From assembly GCF_030540545.1 (NCBI RefSeq), contig NZ_JAUNVZ010000002.1, positions 267,261-331,260 of the forward strand: a DNA stretch of 64,000 nt, given 5' to 3'. Source of the stretch: Rothia sp. (in: high G+C Gram-positive bacteria) (GTDB taxonomy: Bacteria > Actinomycetota > Actinomycetes > Actinomycetales > Micrococcaceae). The position numbers and the translations under genes were made by a program. Shown piece by piece: positions 26,638-35,253 of the stretch. Position 1 is the stretch's first letter. The number at the start of each line of letters is the position of its first letter. Below the pieces are notes generated by a model. It was not told where the DNA came from. It did not search any database and was given only the letters and a program-made list of their open reading frames with translations.

Positions 26638-27698
26638 ACGACTGGCTAGCCATCGCCCTGCTCTTTGCCCTGCTGGCGGGTAACGCATTCTTTGTCGCGG
26701 GTGAATTCGCGATCATGTCCACCCGCCGCGCCCAAATCGAACCCCTGGCAGAAGAAGGACACCCGCGAGCAGCCCGAGCGCGCACCGTGCTCTACGCCCT
26801 GGAAAACGTCTCGCTCATGCTCGCCACCTGCCAGCTGGGCATTACCCTGTGCTCCCTGCTGATTCTCAATGTCTCCGAACCGGCACTGCACCATATGATC
26901 GGTCACCCGCTAGAAGCTATTGGTCTGCCGCACGCCGTGGTGGATATTCTCGCCTTTGCGCTGACCCTGCTGCTGGTGACCTATCTGCACGTCATCTTTG
27001 GCGAAATGGTGCCCAAAAATGCCGCCGTGACCCTGGCGGCACGAGGCGTAGCTCTCTGGATTGTGCCCGCCCTGGTTGCCGTCTCCAAGGTCTTTGCCCC
27101 CGTAGTCGCCTTGCTGAACGGTATGGCAAATATGGTGCTGGGCTGGATGCGCATTGAACCCAAGGATGAAGTGGCATCCAGCTTTACCCTGGGCGAGCTG
27201 CAAACCATTGTGGCTCAATCCACCGCAGAAGGTACCGTGGAAGATGATGCCGGAGTGGTGGCGGGCGCCCTGGAATTTACCGAAAAGGACATCGCCGAAA
27301 TTACCGTGCCGCGCGATCGAGTGCAGACCCTGCCCTTTGGCTGCACCCCCGCTCAGTTGGAGCACGCCGTGGCGCGCACCGGCTACTCCCGATTCATTAT
27401 TGTGGATGAGCACGATGTCTACCTGGGATATCTGCACCTGAAAGACGCTCTGAATGTGCCCGCCGAGCGTGCCGATAAGCCCTTTGGGTGGCACGCTCTG
27501 CGACCGCTACCCAGTGCGCTGAAAACCATTGATATTGATGACGCCCTGGACCTGATGCAGCGCCGCCGTGCGCACCTGCTGCACGTGGTGGATGAAAAGG
27601 GTTCTTCCGAAGGCATTGTCTTTATGGAGGACGTTATTGAGGAGCTGGTGGGCGAGATTCGCGATACGACTCAGCGTCGTGTGCGCTCGCGTGCCTAG
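26634..27698 (+). CDS. CNNM-type membrane protein (DUF21 and CBS pair)
   Basis: 354 residues, paralogous to the gene before it. It has a DUF21 domain (AFFVAGEFAIMSTRRAQIEPL, IFGEMVPKNAAVTLA), then a CBS pair (about 205-345) ending in EGIVFMEDVIEELVGEI. It lacks the CorC_HlyC domain. Translational coupling suggests the two proteins form a heteromer or act at the same step of divalent-cation transport (inference). A good terminator follows. Confidence 0.9.
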   Translation: MNDWLAIALLFALLAGNAFFVAGEFAIMSTRRAQIEPLAEEGHPRAARARTVLYALENVSLMLATCQLGITLCSLLILNVSEPALHHMIGHPLEAIGLPHAVVDILAFALTLLLVTYLHVIFGEMVPKNAAVTLAARGVALWIVPALVAVSKVFAPVVALLNGMANMVLGWMRIEPKDEVASSFTLGELQTIVAQSTAEGTVEDDAGVVAGALEFTEKDIAEITVPRDRVQTLPFGCTPAQLEHAVARTGYSRFIIVDEHDVYLGYLHLKDALNVPAERADKPFGWHALRPLPSALKTIDIDDALDLMQRRRAHLLHVVDEKGSSEGIVFMEDVIEELVGEIRDTTQRRVRSRA

Positions 27699-27723
27699 GC
27701 TTCTTCTGGGTCTGAACTGAATG

Positions 27724-27765
27724 AAACCGCCCCGCTACTGCTGGTCAGTGGTGGGGCGGTTTTCT
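27724..27765 (+). terminator. Rho-independent terminator
   Basis: AAACCGCCCC and GGGGCGGTTT form a 10-pair stem with more pairing towards the loop, followed by TCTAT. Confidence 0.85.
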
Positions 27766-28050
27766 ATATTTCTTCTTGTGGGGCCGTGTTGCCATGCAGG
27801 GTGCCGGTAGGGGAGAGAACGGCTGCGGAGGGCTAAGGGTACGCTAAAAATAAATATCAAGAATCCTTTATATAAAAATATCTTTATATTTATTGCGATG
27901 GCAGGGTGAGAAAATAGTAGCTCCTATCAAAGTGTTAATATATTACGCCAACCCCGAAAAATTCTGTTGAGTACCCCAAAATCCTTGGAAAATCAAGGAA
28001 AGTGGGTCGCTATCAGTCGGTCAGCGCTGATTTATATTCGCCCCGCAGAT
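27766..28050. other. AT-rich gene-free stretch upstream of znuA
   Basis: No gene. From about 27845 the composition turns clearly AT-rich (for example TTTATATAAAAATATC), unlike the rest of the window. CCTTGGAAAATCAAGG (27983-27998) is an inverted repeat. It probably holds the regulatory region of the zinc operon. A transferred or leftover segment is possible. Confidence 0.45.
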
Positions 28051-28071
28051 TGAAAAAGATTATCAAAAGAA
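28051..28071 (+). promoter_or_regulatory. Candidate Zur operator
   Basis: TGAAAAAGATTATCAAAAGA resembles the actinobacterial Zur box (TGA-A-AATGATTATCA-type). The left half and centre fit well and the right half poorly. It lies 50 bases before the znuA start. A Zur-like regulator gene lies at the end of the same locus. Confidence 0.5.
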
Positions 28072-28120
28072 TTATGCTGGAAACTCAAGCCCGATAAACG
28101 CGAAAAGAAAAGTGGTTCCC

Positions 28121-29095
28121 ATGCGCATTAAAGCATTCACCGGCGCGCTCAGCGTGCTTGCCGCAGCGTCCCTGGCGCTGAGCGGCTGCTCCGCACCGAC
28201 CAGCTCCAGCGGCTCCAACGGAACCATTAAAATCGTGGCGGCAACCGACGTCTACGCGGATATCGCCAAACAGGTCGGCGGCGACAAGGTAGAGGTCACC
28301 GCGATTATCGCCTCCACCAGCCAGGATCCGCACTCCTACGAAGCAACCAGCGCGGACCGCCTCAAGACCAAGGACGCCCAGCTGGTCGTTATTAACGGTG
28401 GCGGCTACGACCTCTTCCTGGAAGATATGGCGGGCAAGGACAATCCCAACCAGAAGGTCGTCAACGCAGTGAAGGAAAGCGGTAAGCTCTCCGACGCCGA
28501 CTACAAGCATCTGGTCGAAGACCACGCCAAGGGTCACAGCCACGAAAGCGGTGACCATGCCGGTCACGAACACGCCCACGAATTCAACGAGCACATCTGG
28601 TACGACATGGACTCCATGAAGAAGACCGCCGATAAGATCGCTGAAGACTTGGCGTCCATTGACTCCGCCAACGCCGAGACCTACCGCTCCAACGCCAAGA
28701 AATTTGACGAAGAGCTGGACACCATCTCCAAGGACGCCAAGGCAATCAACGCCTCCGGCAAGAAGTACCTGAGCACCGAGCCCGTGCCCGACTACCTCAT
28801 CAGCACAACCGGCGCGGAAAACGCCACCCCGGAAGAATTCGCTGAAGCAGTCGAAGCCGAGCAGGACGTACCCGCCCTGGTGCTCAAAGAAACCAAGGAT
28901 CTGGTGAGCGAAAAGAAGGTGCAGCTGGTCGCCTACAACGAGCAGACCGCCACCAACCAGACCAAGGAAGTCCTCAACGAAGCCAAAAAGGCGGGCGTGG
29001 CGAATGTTTCCTTCACCGAAACCCTGCCCGAATCCATCGGCTACGTCTCCTGGATGAAGACCAATGTTAATAATCTGAAGAAGGCACTATCCTAA
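28121..29095 (+). CDS. znuA: Zinc ABC transporter substrate-binding lipoprotein
   Basis: 324 residues. A lipoprotein signal ends LALSGC with the lipidated Cys at 23. The ZnuA/cluster A-I fold follows, with DPHSYEATSADRLKTKDAQLVVINGGG. A His-rich loop (about 130-156, GHSHESGDHAGHEHAHE) lies before EHIWYDM, whose His is a metal ligand. It captures zinc outside the membrane and passes it to ZnuB. The ATG at 28121 is chosen because it gives the proper signal peptide; a GTG three codons upstream is possible. The next gene starts immediately after the stop. Confidence 0.92.
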   Translation: MRIKAFTGALSVLAAASLALSGCSAPTSSSGSNGTIKIVAATDVYADIAKQVGGDKVEVTAIIASTSQDPHSYEATSADRLKTKDAQLVVINGGGYDLFLEDMAGKDNPNQKVVNAVKESGKLSDADYKHLVEDHAKGHSHESGDHAGHEHAHEFNEHIWYDMDSMKKTADKIAEDLASIDSANAETYRSNAKKFDEELDTISKDAKAINASGKKYLSTEPVPDYLISTTGAENATPEEFAEAVEAEQDVPALVLKETKDLVSEKKVQLVAYNEQTATNQTKEVLNEAKKAGVANVSFTETLPESIGYVSWMKTNVNNLKKALS

Positions 29096-30001
29096 GTGAG
29101 CGCTGAACACACGATAGATACCCCCGCGATTTCCATTCGCGGGGGTAGCCTCGCATTTGGCGAGCGCACCCTCTGGCAGGACCTAAACCTGACGGTCGGC
29201 CAGGGCGAATACTTTGCCGTTCTGGGACCGAACGGTAGCGGTAAATCCACCTTTCTGAAGGTTGTGCTGGGTCTAACCCGCCTGAACTCCGGCGAGATTT
29301 CCGTGCTCGGATCCCCGGCACGCACCGGGCACCCCGGCGTGGGCTATATTCCGCAGCAGAAAGCGATTTCTGCCTCCACCCCCATGCGTGCCCGCGATCT
29401 GGTGGGACTGGGTATTGACGGCCATAAGTGGGGCTTTAGATTCCAAACCCGAGCCTACCGCACCAAGGTAGATGAACTGCTGGAGGCAGTGGGTGCTAGT
29501 GACTACGCCAATGTTCCGGTGGGTCTGCTCTCCGGTGGTGAGCAGCAGCGCCTGCGTGTGGCGCAGGCTCTGGCAAATGACCCGAAGATTCTGCTCGCCG
29601 ATGAGGCTCTGCTCTCTCTGGATCTAAACCACCAATACGCTGTTGCCGATTTGATTCACCGTTTCAATCGTGAGCGCGGGGTCTCAGTGGTTTTCGTGAC
29701 CCACGAAATTAACCCCATTATTGAGCATGTAGATCGCGTGCTGTACCTGGCGAACGGTCGTTTTACTGTGGGCTCGGTACCCGAGGTTATGAATGACCGG
29801 ACCCTTTCGGCGGTGTACGGCACACCCATTAGCGTGATTGAGACCAATGACCGCTATATTGTGGTGGGCGATACTCATCCGAGCGATCACTGCCACGCCG
29901 AGAGCCGCGACTATAATACGCACGGCGCCCACAGCCTGGTCATTCCCGGGCAGGGTGGTAGCGCTCAGAGTACGGTACAGACCCCGAAGGAGACCCGATG
30001 A
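29096..30001 (+). CDS. znuC: Zinc ABC transporter ATPase
   Basis: 301 residues. Walker A is GPNGSGKST, the signature is LLSGGEQQRLRVAQAL, Walker B is ILLADEALLSLD, and the switch His is VVFVTHEINP. Ala stands where Pro usually follows the catalytic Glu, a mild variant. A C-terminal tail is rich in His and polar residues (GDTHPSDHCHAESRDYNTHGAHS), which could bind metal. It starts at GTG directly after the znuA stop and overlaps znuB by four bases. Confidence 0.92.
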   Translation: MSAEHTIDTPAISIRGGSLAFGERTLWQDLNLTVGQGEYFAVLGPNGSGKSTFLKVVLGLTRLNSGEISVLGSPARTGHPGVGYIPQQKAISASTPMRARDLVGLGIDGHKWGFRFQTRAYRTKVDELLEAVGASDYANVPVGLLSGGEQQRLRVAQALANDPKILLADEALLSLDLNHQYAVADLIHRFNRERGVSVVFVTHEINPIIEHVDRVLYLANGRFTVGSVPEVMNDRTLSAVYGTPISVIETNDRYIVVGDTHPSDHCHAESRDYNTHGAHSLVIPGQGGSAQSTVQTPKETR

Positions 30002-30906
30002 ACGCAGTACATATGCTGGCAAGCACCGGCTCCCAGGGGGATCTACTCTCCCGTATTTTCGTCTTTGACCGCTACGGCGAGTTGCTCGCCATGCTCAGCA
30101 ATTCCATTCTTGCAGGTGCTGTGCTGGGCTTGATCGGCGGTTTTGTGGGCATGTTTGTCATGATGCGCGACCATGCCTTTGCGGTGCACGGTATCTCCGA
30201 GATGTCCTTTGCCGGTGCCGCCCTGGCTCTGCTGCTGGGCTATGACGTGGTCACAGGCTCCATGGTCGGATCGGTTCTTTCGGCTCTGCTGATTGCTTTT
30301 ATTGGCTCGGCGCAGAAGGACGAATCGAACTCGGTCATCGGTGCGCTCATGCCTTTTGGCCTGGGTCTGGGTATTCTCTTTCTTTCCCTCTATCAGGGCC
30401 GTAGCGCCAATAAGTTCTCGCTGCTGACCGGCCAGATTGTCTCCATTGATAGCGACCAGCTAGGTACCATGATTGTGGGTGCCGTGGTGATTATTGGTGC
30501 TCTGGCGCTCATGTGGCGCCCGCTCTCTTTCGCTTCCCTGGATCCGGAGGTGGCAGCCGCCAAGGGCGTGCCCATGCGCGGTCTATCCATTGCCTTTATG
30601 GTGGTGCTGGGTATTGCGGTGGCGCTGTCGGTGCAGGTGGTTGGCTCCCTGCTGGTGCTGGCTTTGCTGATTACTCCTAGCGCTGCGGCGCTACAGGTGA
30701 CGGCTTCCCCGCTGAAGGCTTTGATTCTGTCGGTGATTTTTGCGGAAGCTTCGATTGTGGGCGGTATTTTGCTGGCTCTTGCCGGTTCCCTGCCGATTAG
30801 CCCCTATGTGACTACGATTTCCTTTATGATTTATCTGGTCTGCCGCGGTATTGCCTGGTACCGTCGCCGTTATAGCGCTTCGGGGCGCGTGGTACGAGTC
30901 TCCTAA
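29998..30906 (+). CDS. znuB: Zinc ABC transporter permease
   Basis: 302 residues, eight or nine hydrophobic segments, ABC-3 family. HAFAVHGISEMSFAGAALALLLG and the following segments are typical. It forms the membrane channel for zinc (or manganese) taken up by ZnuA and powered by ZnuC. It overlaps znuC by ATGA. It is the last gene of the operon and ends before a shared bidirectional terminator with zur. Confidence 0.92.
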   Translation: MNAVHMLASTGSQGDLLSRIFVFDRYGELLAMLSNSILAGAVLGLIGGFVGMFVMMRDHAFAVHGISEMSFAGAALALLLGYDVVTGSMVGSVLSALLIAFIGSAQKDESNSVIGALMPFGLGLGILFLSLYQGRSANKFSLLTGQIVSIDSDQLGTMIVGAVVIIGALALMWRPLSFASLDPEVAAAKGVPMRGLSIAFMVVLGIAVALSVQVVGSLLVLALLITPSAAALQVTASPLKALILSVIFAEASIVGGILLALAGSLPISPYVTTISFMIYLVCRGIAWYRRRYSASGRVVRVS

Positions 30907-30966
30907 AGTCGCGAGGGATAAGCCAAGCGGGCGCATCCTTGACCCCGCCTGCTGCTCCACAAGAAA

Positions 30967-31006
30967 TAATCCGCCCTCTCCCCACACTAGGGGAGAGGGC
31001 GGATTA
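30967..31006. terminator. Bidirectional terminator between znuB and zur
   Basis: TAATCCGCCCTCTCCCC and GGGGAGAGGGCGGATTA are perfect 17-base complements with a six-base loop. A-rich and T-rich edges serve both directions. Confidence 0.9.
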
Positions 31007-31023
31007 TCTATAGGTTCTATATC

Positions 31024-31494
31024 CTACTGGTATTCGTAGGTAATCTGCGGTTCGTTCTCGCGCAGGTAAGCGGTGCACTCGGGGCAGTGACCGGTCACTT
31101 CCAGCATATGGGACAGGTCGGAGTAGCCGTACTTTTCGCCCATTTCGGTTGCCCACTCTTCCAGAGCCGGAGCCTCCAGCTCAACTGCCTTGCCGCAGCG
31201 ACGGCAAATCAGGTGATGGTGGTGAGTGGTTGCCTGACAATGGCGGTAGAGGGTCTCGCCCTCAATGCCCTTGACCATGTCCAGTTCGCCGCTGGTTGCC
31301 AGGGACTGGAGTACACGGTAGGTGGTTGCCAGGGAGATGGACTCCTGGCGCTGCGCCAGGTTCAGGTGCAGGTCCTGTGCCGAGATGAAATCTCCCAGTT
31401 CAGCCATGGTGGACTTGATCAATCGACGCTGACGGGTATTGCGTGCCGTTGCATGCTTCACAATTTTGCGAATGGGTATGTTCGTATCGACCAC
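31024..31494 (-). CDS. zur: Fur-family zinc uptake regulator
   Basis: 156 residues. The winged helix has NTRQRRLIKSTMAEL and SLATTYRVLQSLA. The metal sites include HHHHLICRRCGKAVE and HCPEC, two Cys pairs for the structural zinc, plus regulatory His residues. The start is a GTG with GGAAGG seven bases upstream. Its location convergent to znuABC points to Zur rather than Fur. With zinc bound it would repress the transporter through the operator near 28051. Confidence 0.88.
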   Translation of the reverse strand: MVDTNIPIRKIVKHATARNTRQRRLIKSTMAELGDFISAQDLHLNLAQRQESISLATTYRVLQSLATSGELDMVKGIEGETLYRHCQATTHHHHLICRRCGKAVELEAPALEEWATEMGEKYGYSDLSHMLEVTGHCPECTAYLRENEPQITYEYQ

Positions 31495-31742
31495 TGGGTT
31501 ACCTTCCGGCAGGGGCGGCGTGCAGCCACCTTAGTATTCGTTCATATCTCTTGGGAAAACTTTACACGAAAAATGCGAATTTTGTAGAGCCAGGTCGCAT
31601 GAATCTCACCAGGCGAAAGCTAAACGGCAGTTTGGGGCGCGCCGGGGGAGAAGTTACGCTCCGGCGGCAAAAATGCCGTTCGCTTGTGGACATCCGTGCG
31701 CGCCTCTACACCCTGTGCGCGCGGGACAGATATGATGGATAT

Positions 31743-32402
31743 ATGAAGCTGACAAAATACACCCATTCCTGCGTGCGCGTGGACAATGAAGGTCACGCGC
31801 TGGTCATTGACCCCGGTAATTTTGCGCCCGAGGGCGAGCACGCCGCCGCTCTAGAAGGCGCCGAGTACCTGCTGATTACTCACGCTCACCCCGACCATTT
31901 TGACGCCGAGCGTGTGCTGCCCCTGATCGCTCAGCGCCCTGAGTTGCGCATTTGGGCGCCTGGCGCCGTTGCACAGGTAATTACCGATGCCGTGCCGGAA
32001 GCACAGGTCACCGCCGTAGAGGCTGACTCAGTGCTGAATATCCCTGGTTTTGAGATTAAGACCTTTGGCGGTCAGCACGCCCTCATTCACCCGCTGATCC
32101 CTATGCTCGCCAATATTGGATACCTGATTAATGGCACGGTATATCACCCGGGCGACTCCCTGGTGGTGCCTCACGGCGTTAAGGCTCCCGTGGTGCTGGT
32201 GCCCATTCACGCACCCTGGGGCAAGATTCAGGAAGTCATTGATTTTGTGATTGCTGTGGGGGCGGAGCGTGTGCACCCGATTCATAACGGCATGATTAAT
32301 GAGCGCGGCACCGCCATTATTGAGAACCTGGTGACCCTATTTGGTGCCAAGTACGGTTCTGCGTTTGAACACCTTGACATTGGCCAGAGCGTAGAGCTCT
32401 AG
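31743..32402 (+). CDS. Metallo-beta-lactamase-fold hydrolase
   Basis: 219 residues from the ATG at 31743. The metal motif HAHPDHFD (H-x-H-x-D-H) lies near residue 43; further ligands follow in GGQHALIH, YHPGDSLV and HPIHNGM. It resembles UlaG-like metal-dependent hydrolases (KLTKYTHSCVRVDNEGHALVIDPG). A TATGAT -10 box (31731-31736) lies seven bases before the start, so the mRNA may be leaderless. A HIT-family gene follows after 18 bases in the same transcript. The substrate cannot be told. Confidence 0.82.
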   Translation: MKLTKYTHSCVRVDNEGHALVIDPGNFAPEGEHAAALEGAEYLLITHAHPDHFDAERVLPLIAQRPELRIWAPGAVAQVITDAVPEAQVTAVEADSVLNIPGFEIKTFGGQHALIHPLIPMLANIGYLINGTVYHPGDSLVVPHGVKAPVVLVPIHAPWGKIQEVIDFVIAVGAERVHPIHNGMINERGTAIIENLVTLFGAKYGSAFEHLDIGQSVEL

Positions 32403-32420
32403 AGAGCGAAGGAGAGAAGA

Positions 32421-32849
32421 ATGAGCTCCATTTTTACCAAGATTATTGAGGGTGAAATCCCCGGCCGTTTCGTCTGGAAAGACGATGAATGCGTGGCATT
32501 TATGGATATTATGCCCGCCTCTCCCGGCCATCTGCTGGTGGTTCCGCGTGCTGAGATTGACCGCTGGCCGGATCTGCCCGCTGAGCTTGCCGCTCATCTC
32601 TTTAGCGTGGCCCATAAGATTTCCGGCGCACTGGATCGTGCCTTTGACCGTGACCGCGTGGCGCTGATGATTGCCGGTTTCGATGTGCCGCACACTCATA
32701 TTCACCTCTTCCCGGCTAATGGCATGGAGGAGTACAACCCCGCTAATGCCAATAAGAATGCTACCGCCGAAGAGCTGGATGAGTCTGCACAGAAGGTGCG
32801 TGATGCTCTGCGCGAGCTGGGTTACGGCGAATTCGTTCCGGAGGCTTAG
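32421..32849 (+). CDS. HIT-family nucleotide hydrolase
   Basis: 142 residues. The histidine triad is HTHIHLFP (H-phi-H-phi-H). The N-terminal IFTKIIEGEIPGRFVWKDDECVAFMDI is the usual HIT start. These proteins cleave nucleoside phosphoramidates or dinucleotides such as AMP-lysine. The ATG follows GGAGAG. It is cotranscribed with the metallo-hydrolase. Confidence 0.9.
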   Translation: MSSIFTKIIEGEIPGRFVWKDDECVAFMDIMPASPGHLLVVPRAEIDRWPDLPAELAAHLFSVAHKISGALDRAFDRDRVALMIAGFDVPHTHIHLFPANGMEEYNPANANKNATAEELDESAQKVRDALRELGYGEFVPEA

Positions 32850-33082
32850 TTTGTAGCTCACCGGGCTGTTTGGGGCTATGCACGATATTGTACGAAGGTC
32901 TGGAAAAGCCGGGAGGACCATGAATTCTGCGGAGTGTCTGGAAGGTTTGTCTCGTGTTGCCCCTAAAACTGGAGCCGCTTTGCAACAGAGTCTTAGCGGG
33001 AGCACATGAGTGATAGAGCCGGGCTGGGTACTTCCAGGAATGTCTAAGAGGTATAGATGTGACGCTTTCACGGTGAAAACGG

Positions 33083-33132
33083 TATAGCACATGGGAGGGA
33101 CGGTTACATAACCGTCCCTCCCATGTGCTATA
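33083..33132. terminator. Very long hairpin between convergent genes
   Basis: TATAGCACATGGGAGGGACGGTT and its exact complement form a 23-pair stem with an ACAT loop. It lies just after the TetR-type gene stop. A terminator is the simplest reading. The length and perfection are unusual. Confidence 0.75.
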
Positions 33133-33137
33133 TGCTT

Positions 33138-33803
33138 TTAGAGAGCTAGACCCTCGGGGGAGTATCCCAGGCGTGAGAACACGCCGTCCATGAGAGCCTC
33201 AATAGTTAGGCTAAAGGAGGAAACCTGGTACTCCGGACGAGCCTTCAAGAAAACAGAACCCGCAACAAGCGCCGGGAAGCGTTCCTCATCCACCTGCAGA
33301 ACAGTCAAACGGGTGGAAGCCTCCGGAGCGAACTGCGCGCTCAGAGCAACAACCGTGCCCGTAATGGTATTCACCGCCGCGCTCGCAGCGCCCAAATCCC
33401 AGCCAAAGTGCTGAGCATAGGCGGAGGAGAGGCGATCCATCAGCTCAAATGCCGAGAGGGACTGCGGGGTGAGATGAGAAAGATACGCCGCGATACCGGG
33501 GTAGCGTACGTTCTGAGCCAGCAGATCCTCCGAGAGTCGGTGCAAGTACTCGCGGGGAGTGGTGAACTCGGTCGGGTCGGGCAGCTCCATGCGCTCACAA
33601 ATGCCTTCGGCAACCGTGAGATAGAGGTTCTCCAAGTTGCCGACATTGCGGAATACCGACATTTCGCTCACGCCCAGTGCAGCCGCCATGCCCTTCATGG
33701 TCAGCTTGGGTAGGGTAATCTCGATACCCTTATCAACCAGCCGTTCACGGGTCACAAGCGCCGGACGGCCTACCTTCTTACGCTCTGCTTCAATCCTGAT
33801 CAC
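33138..33803 (-). CDS. TetR-family transcription regulator
   Basis: 221 residues. The N-terminal HTH (about 15-60) reads VGRPALVTRERLVDKGIEI then TMKGMAAALGVSEMSVFRNVGNLENLY, with Phe/Arg at the recognition helix as in TetR proteins. The C-terminal ligand domain is alpha-helical and specific. The start is probably the GTG at 33803, though the AAGG is very close to it. A candidate palindromic operator lies 48 bases upstream. Targets are unknown; the acetolactate decarboxylase gene lies beyond a 480-base gap. Confidence 0.82.
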   Translation of the reverse strand: MIRIEAERKKVGRPALVTRERLVDKGIEITLPKLTMKGMAAALGVSEMSVFRNVGNLENLYLTVAEGICERMELPDPTEFTTPREYLHRLSEDLLAQNVRYPGIAAYLSHLTPQSLSAFELMDRLSSAYAQHFGWDLGAASAAVNTITGTVVALSAQFAPEASTRLTVLQVDEERFPALVAGSVFLKARPEYQVSSFSLTIEALMDGVFSRLGYSPEGLAL

Positions 33804-33850
33804 ACCTTAATTCTACGCTTTAATTGCATAAAAATAATCTCAGGTTAGGC

Positions 33851-33871
33851 TCTGTTCATAAAACGGACAGA
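33851..33871. promoter_or_regulatory. Candidate TetR operator
   Basis: TCTGTTC-N7-GGACAGA, a 21-base near-perfect palindrome with one mismatch, 48 bases upstream of the TetR-type start. Autoregulation is typical for the family. Confidence 0.4.
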
Positions 33872-34183
33872 AAATTTTGACCCAAAAATCCTTAAAACCC
33901 CTACTCAGAGGGTTTTTTGCGTATTTTGATAGCCTGTATAAGCTAAGAAAATTTATTCAAAGGTGTTGATTGTGGATCCGTGACGTCAAAAAAACTGTGA
34001 GCTGTGCTACTTGAAACTTCTGGTATCTCGCGCGAAAAGTAAACCTAGGAGGTTGCTTGTTGAAGAACTCCCTCTAGGGGGCTGGATACTTCAAGGGTAG
34101 ATAAAGGTCGTAGTGTATAAAAAAACCATACGTCTAATAGATATATGGAACTATGTAAAAACATGCTATTTGGTATGTAATAA

Positions 34184-34224
34184 TGCCCGACCGAAAGAGT
34201 CCGTGCGACCCCTCAGATCGGGCA
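34184..34224 (-). terminator. Stem-loop downstream of acetolactate decarboxylase
   Basis: TGCCCGA (34184-34190) and TCGGGCA (34218-34224) pair around a 27-base loop that can pair further. On the minus strand it is followed by TTATTACATACC. It is a weak terminator candidate for the decarboxylase gene. Confidence 0.45.
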
Positions 34225-34283
34225 TCACCGAGGCTTTCATGCATCCAAGCGGCGCATCCACCCCATAGACAGAGCAGAGAGTA

Positions 34284-35033
34284 TTAGTGCTTCTCCGCCT
34301 TAGAAATCTGCTCCGCCAAATCCTCCGGGGAGAGATTTGCCGAAGAGAACTCCGGGGTCAGCGGCAGATGCAGCTGCAGTCCGGTGCCGGGACAAATATC
34401 CACCACGGCAGACTTGAGCTTGAAATCCACCACATGACCGCCGCGAGTACGCTCATCATCAATAAAATGCGCATGGCAGCCGGGCACCGAAATACCCTGC
34501 TCGTAAATCGGGGTGCGGAAACCCACCACAGTACCGGTCACATTATCGAACTGGACAATATCCTCATTCTCGGTCGCCGCCACCATCTTCGGGTAGGGCT
34601 TGACCTGCTTCTCCACGGTGCGGGTTCGCACCCACTCAAACTCACCGTAAATCTTTACCGCGTACATATAGTTCTTCGACACGGTGAAATCATCCAGCAC
34701 CTGCGAAGCCGACTTACGCAGCAGATTCTGAGGCAGCTCGCGGTGAATCATGGGCACAAAGTTCGTAACCACAGCGTAGGGGGTCTGATCGGTCAGCGCG
34801 GGTAGGGATACCGAGCCGTCGCTACGCACCTGATAGCACACGCCGTCCAGCACCACCATTTCACCGTCCAGGCCGTTGAAGGTACCCACGCCAAAGTTGC
34901 CGTGGCTGAGCAACTCGCCAATAGTCATTTCGCCGTCATATACGCCGTCCAGCAGCTGGGACATGAGCCCGGTCTGGAAAACTTCGTTACGGAAAACGGT
35001 TTCGCCGTTCATAATGGTCGGCTGGTATGCCAT
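34284..35033 (-). CDS. budA: Alpha-acetolactate decarboxylase
   Basis: 249 residues. The family start is clear: FQTGLMSQLLDGVYDGEMTI, then LLSHGNFGVGTFNGLDGEMVVLDGVCYQV. The zinc ligands are in GCHAHFI (two His) and the later His in RTRGGHVVDF, with the conserved Arg there. It turns alpha-acetolactate into acetoin, drawing off pyruvate without acid. No acetolactate synthase gene lies nearby. Acetoin production is known for Rothia-type oral bacteria. Confidence 0.93.
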   Translation of the reverse strand: MAYQPTIMNGETVFRNEVFQTGLMSQLLDGVYDGEMTIGELLSHGNFGVGTFNGLDGEMVVLDGVCYQVRSDGSVSLPALTDQTPYAVVTNFVPMIHRELPQNLLRKSASQVLDDFTVSKNYMYAVKIYGEFEWVRTRTVEKQVKPYPKMVAATENEDIVQFDNVTGTVVGFRTPIYEQGISVPGCHAHFIDDERTRGGHVVDFKLKSAVVDICPGTGLQLHLPLTPEFSSANLSPEDLAEQISKAEKH

Positions 35034-35253
35034 GGCATGCTCCTTGAACTTGGCGCTTGTGGCGCTGAACTAATGCACAATCTAGGCTTATTGTACGCCC
35101 GTGCACCCGGCGTCCATAGCCTAGAAACGCATTTATCTCACGCAATGATATACACCGCGCTATACACCCCAGCAGAAATGACGAATCGGGGCGCAGGGAC
35201 ACCCAACACGCTGATATGCTAAAACCACATACTCATTCAGGAAAGGCAAAGCC

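Larger units (their letters stand above)
33804..34283. other. AT-rich gene-free region around the TetR operator
   Basis: 480 bases without a gene. It holds a candidate TetR operator, a terminator-like hairpin AAAACCC/GGGTTTT with six T at 33894-33916 on the plus strand, and a large-loop stem at 34184-34224. The middle is rich in A/T runs and in-frame stops. The plus-strand terminator has no evident gene to terminate, so a short RNA is possible. Confidence 0.45.
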
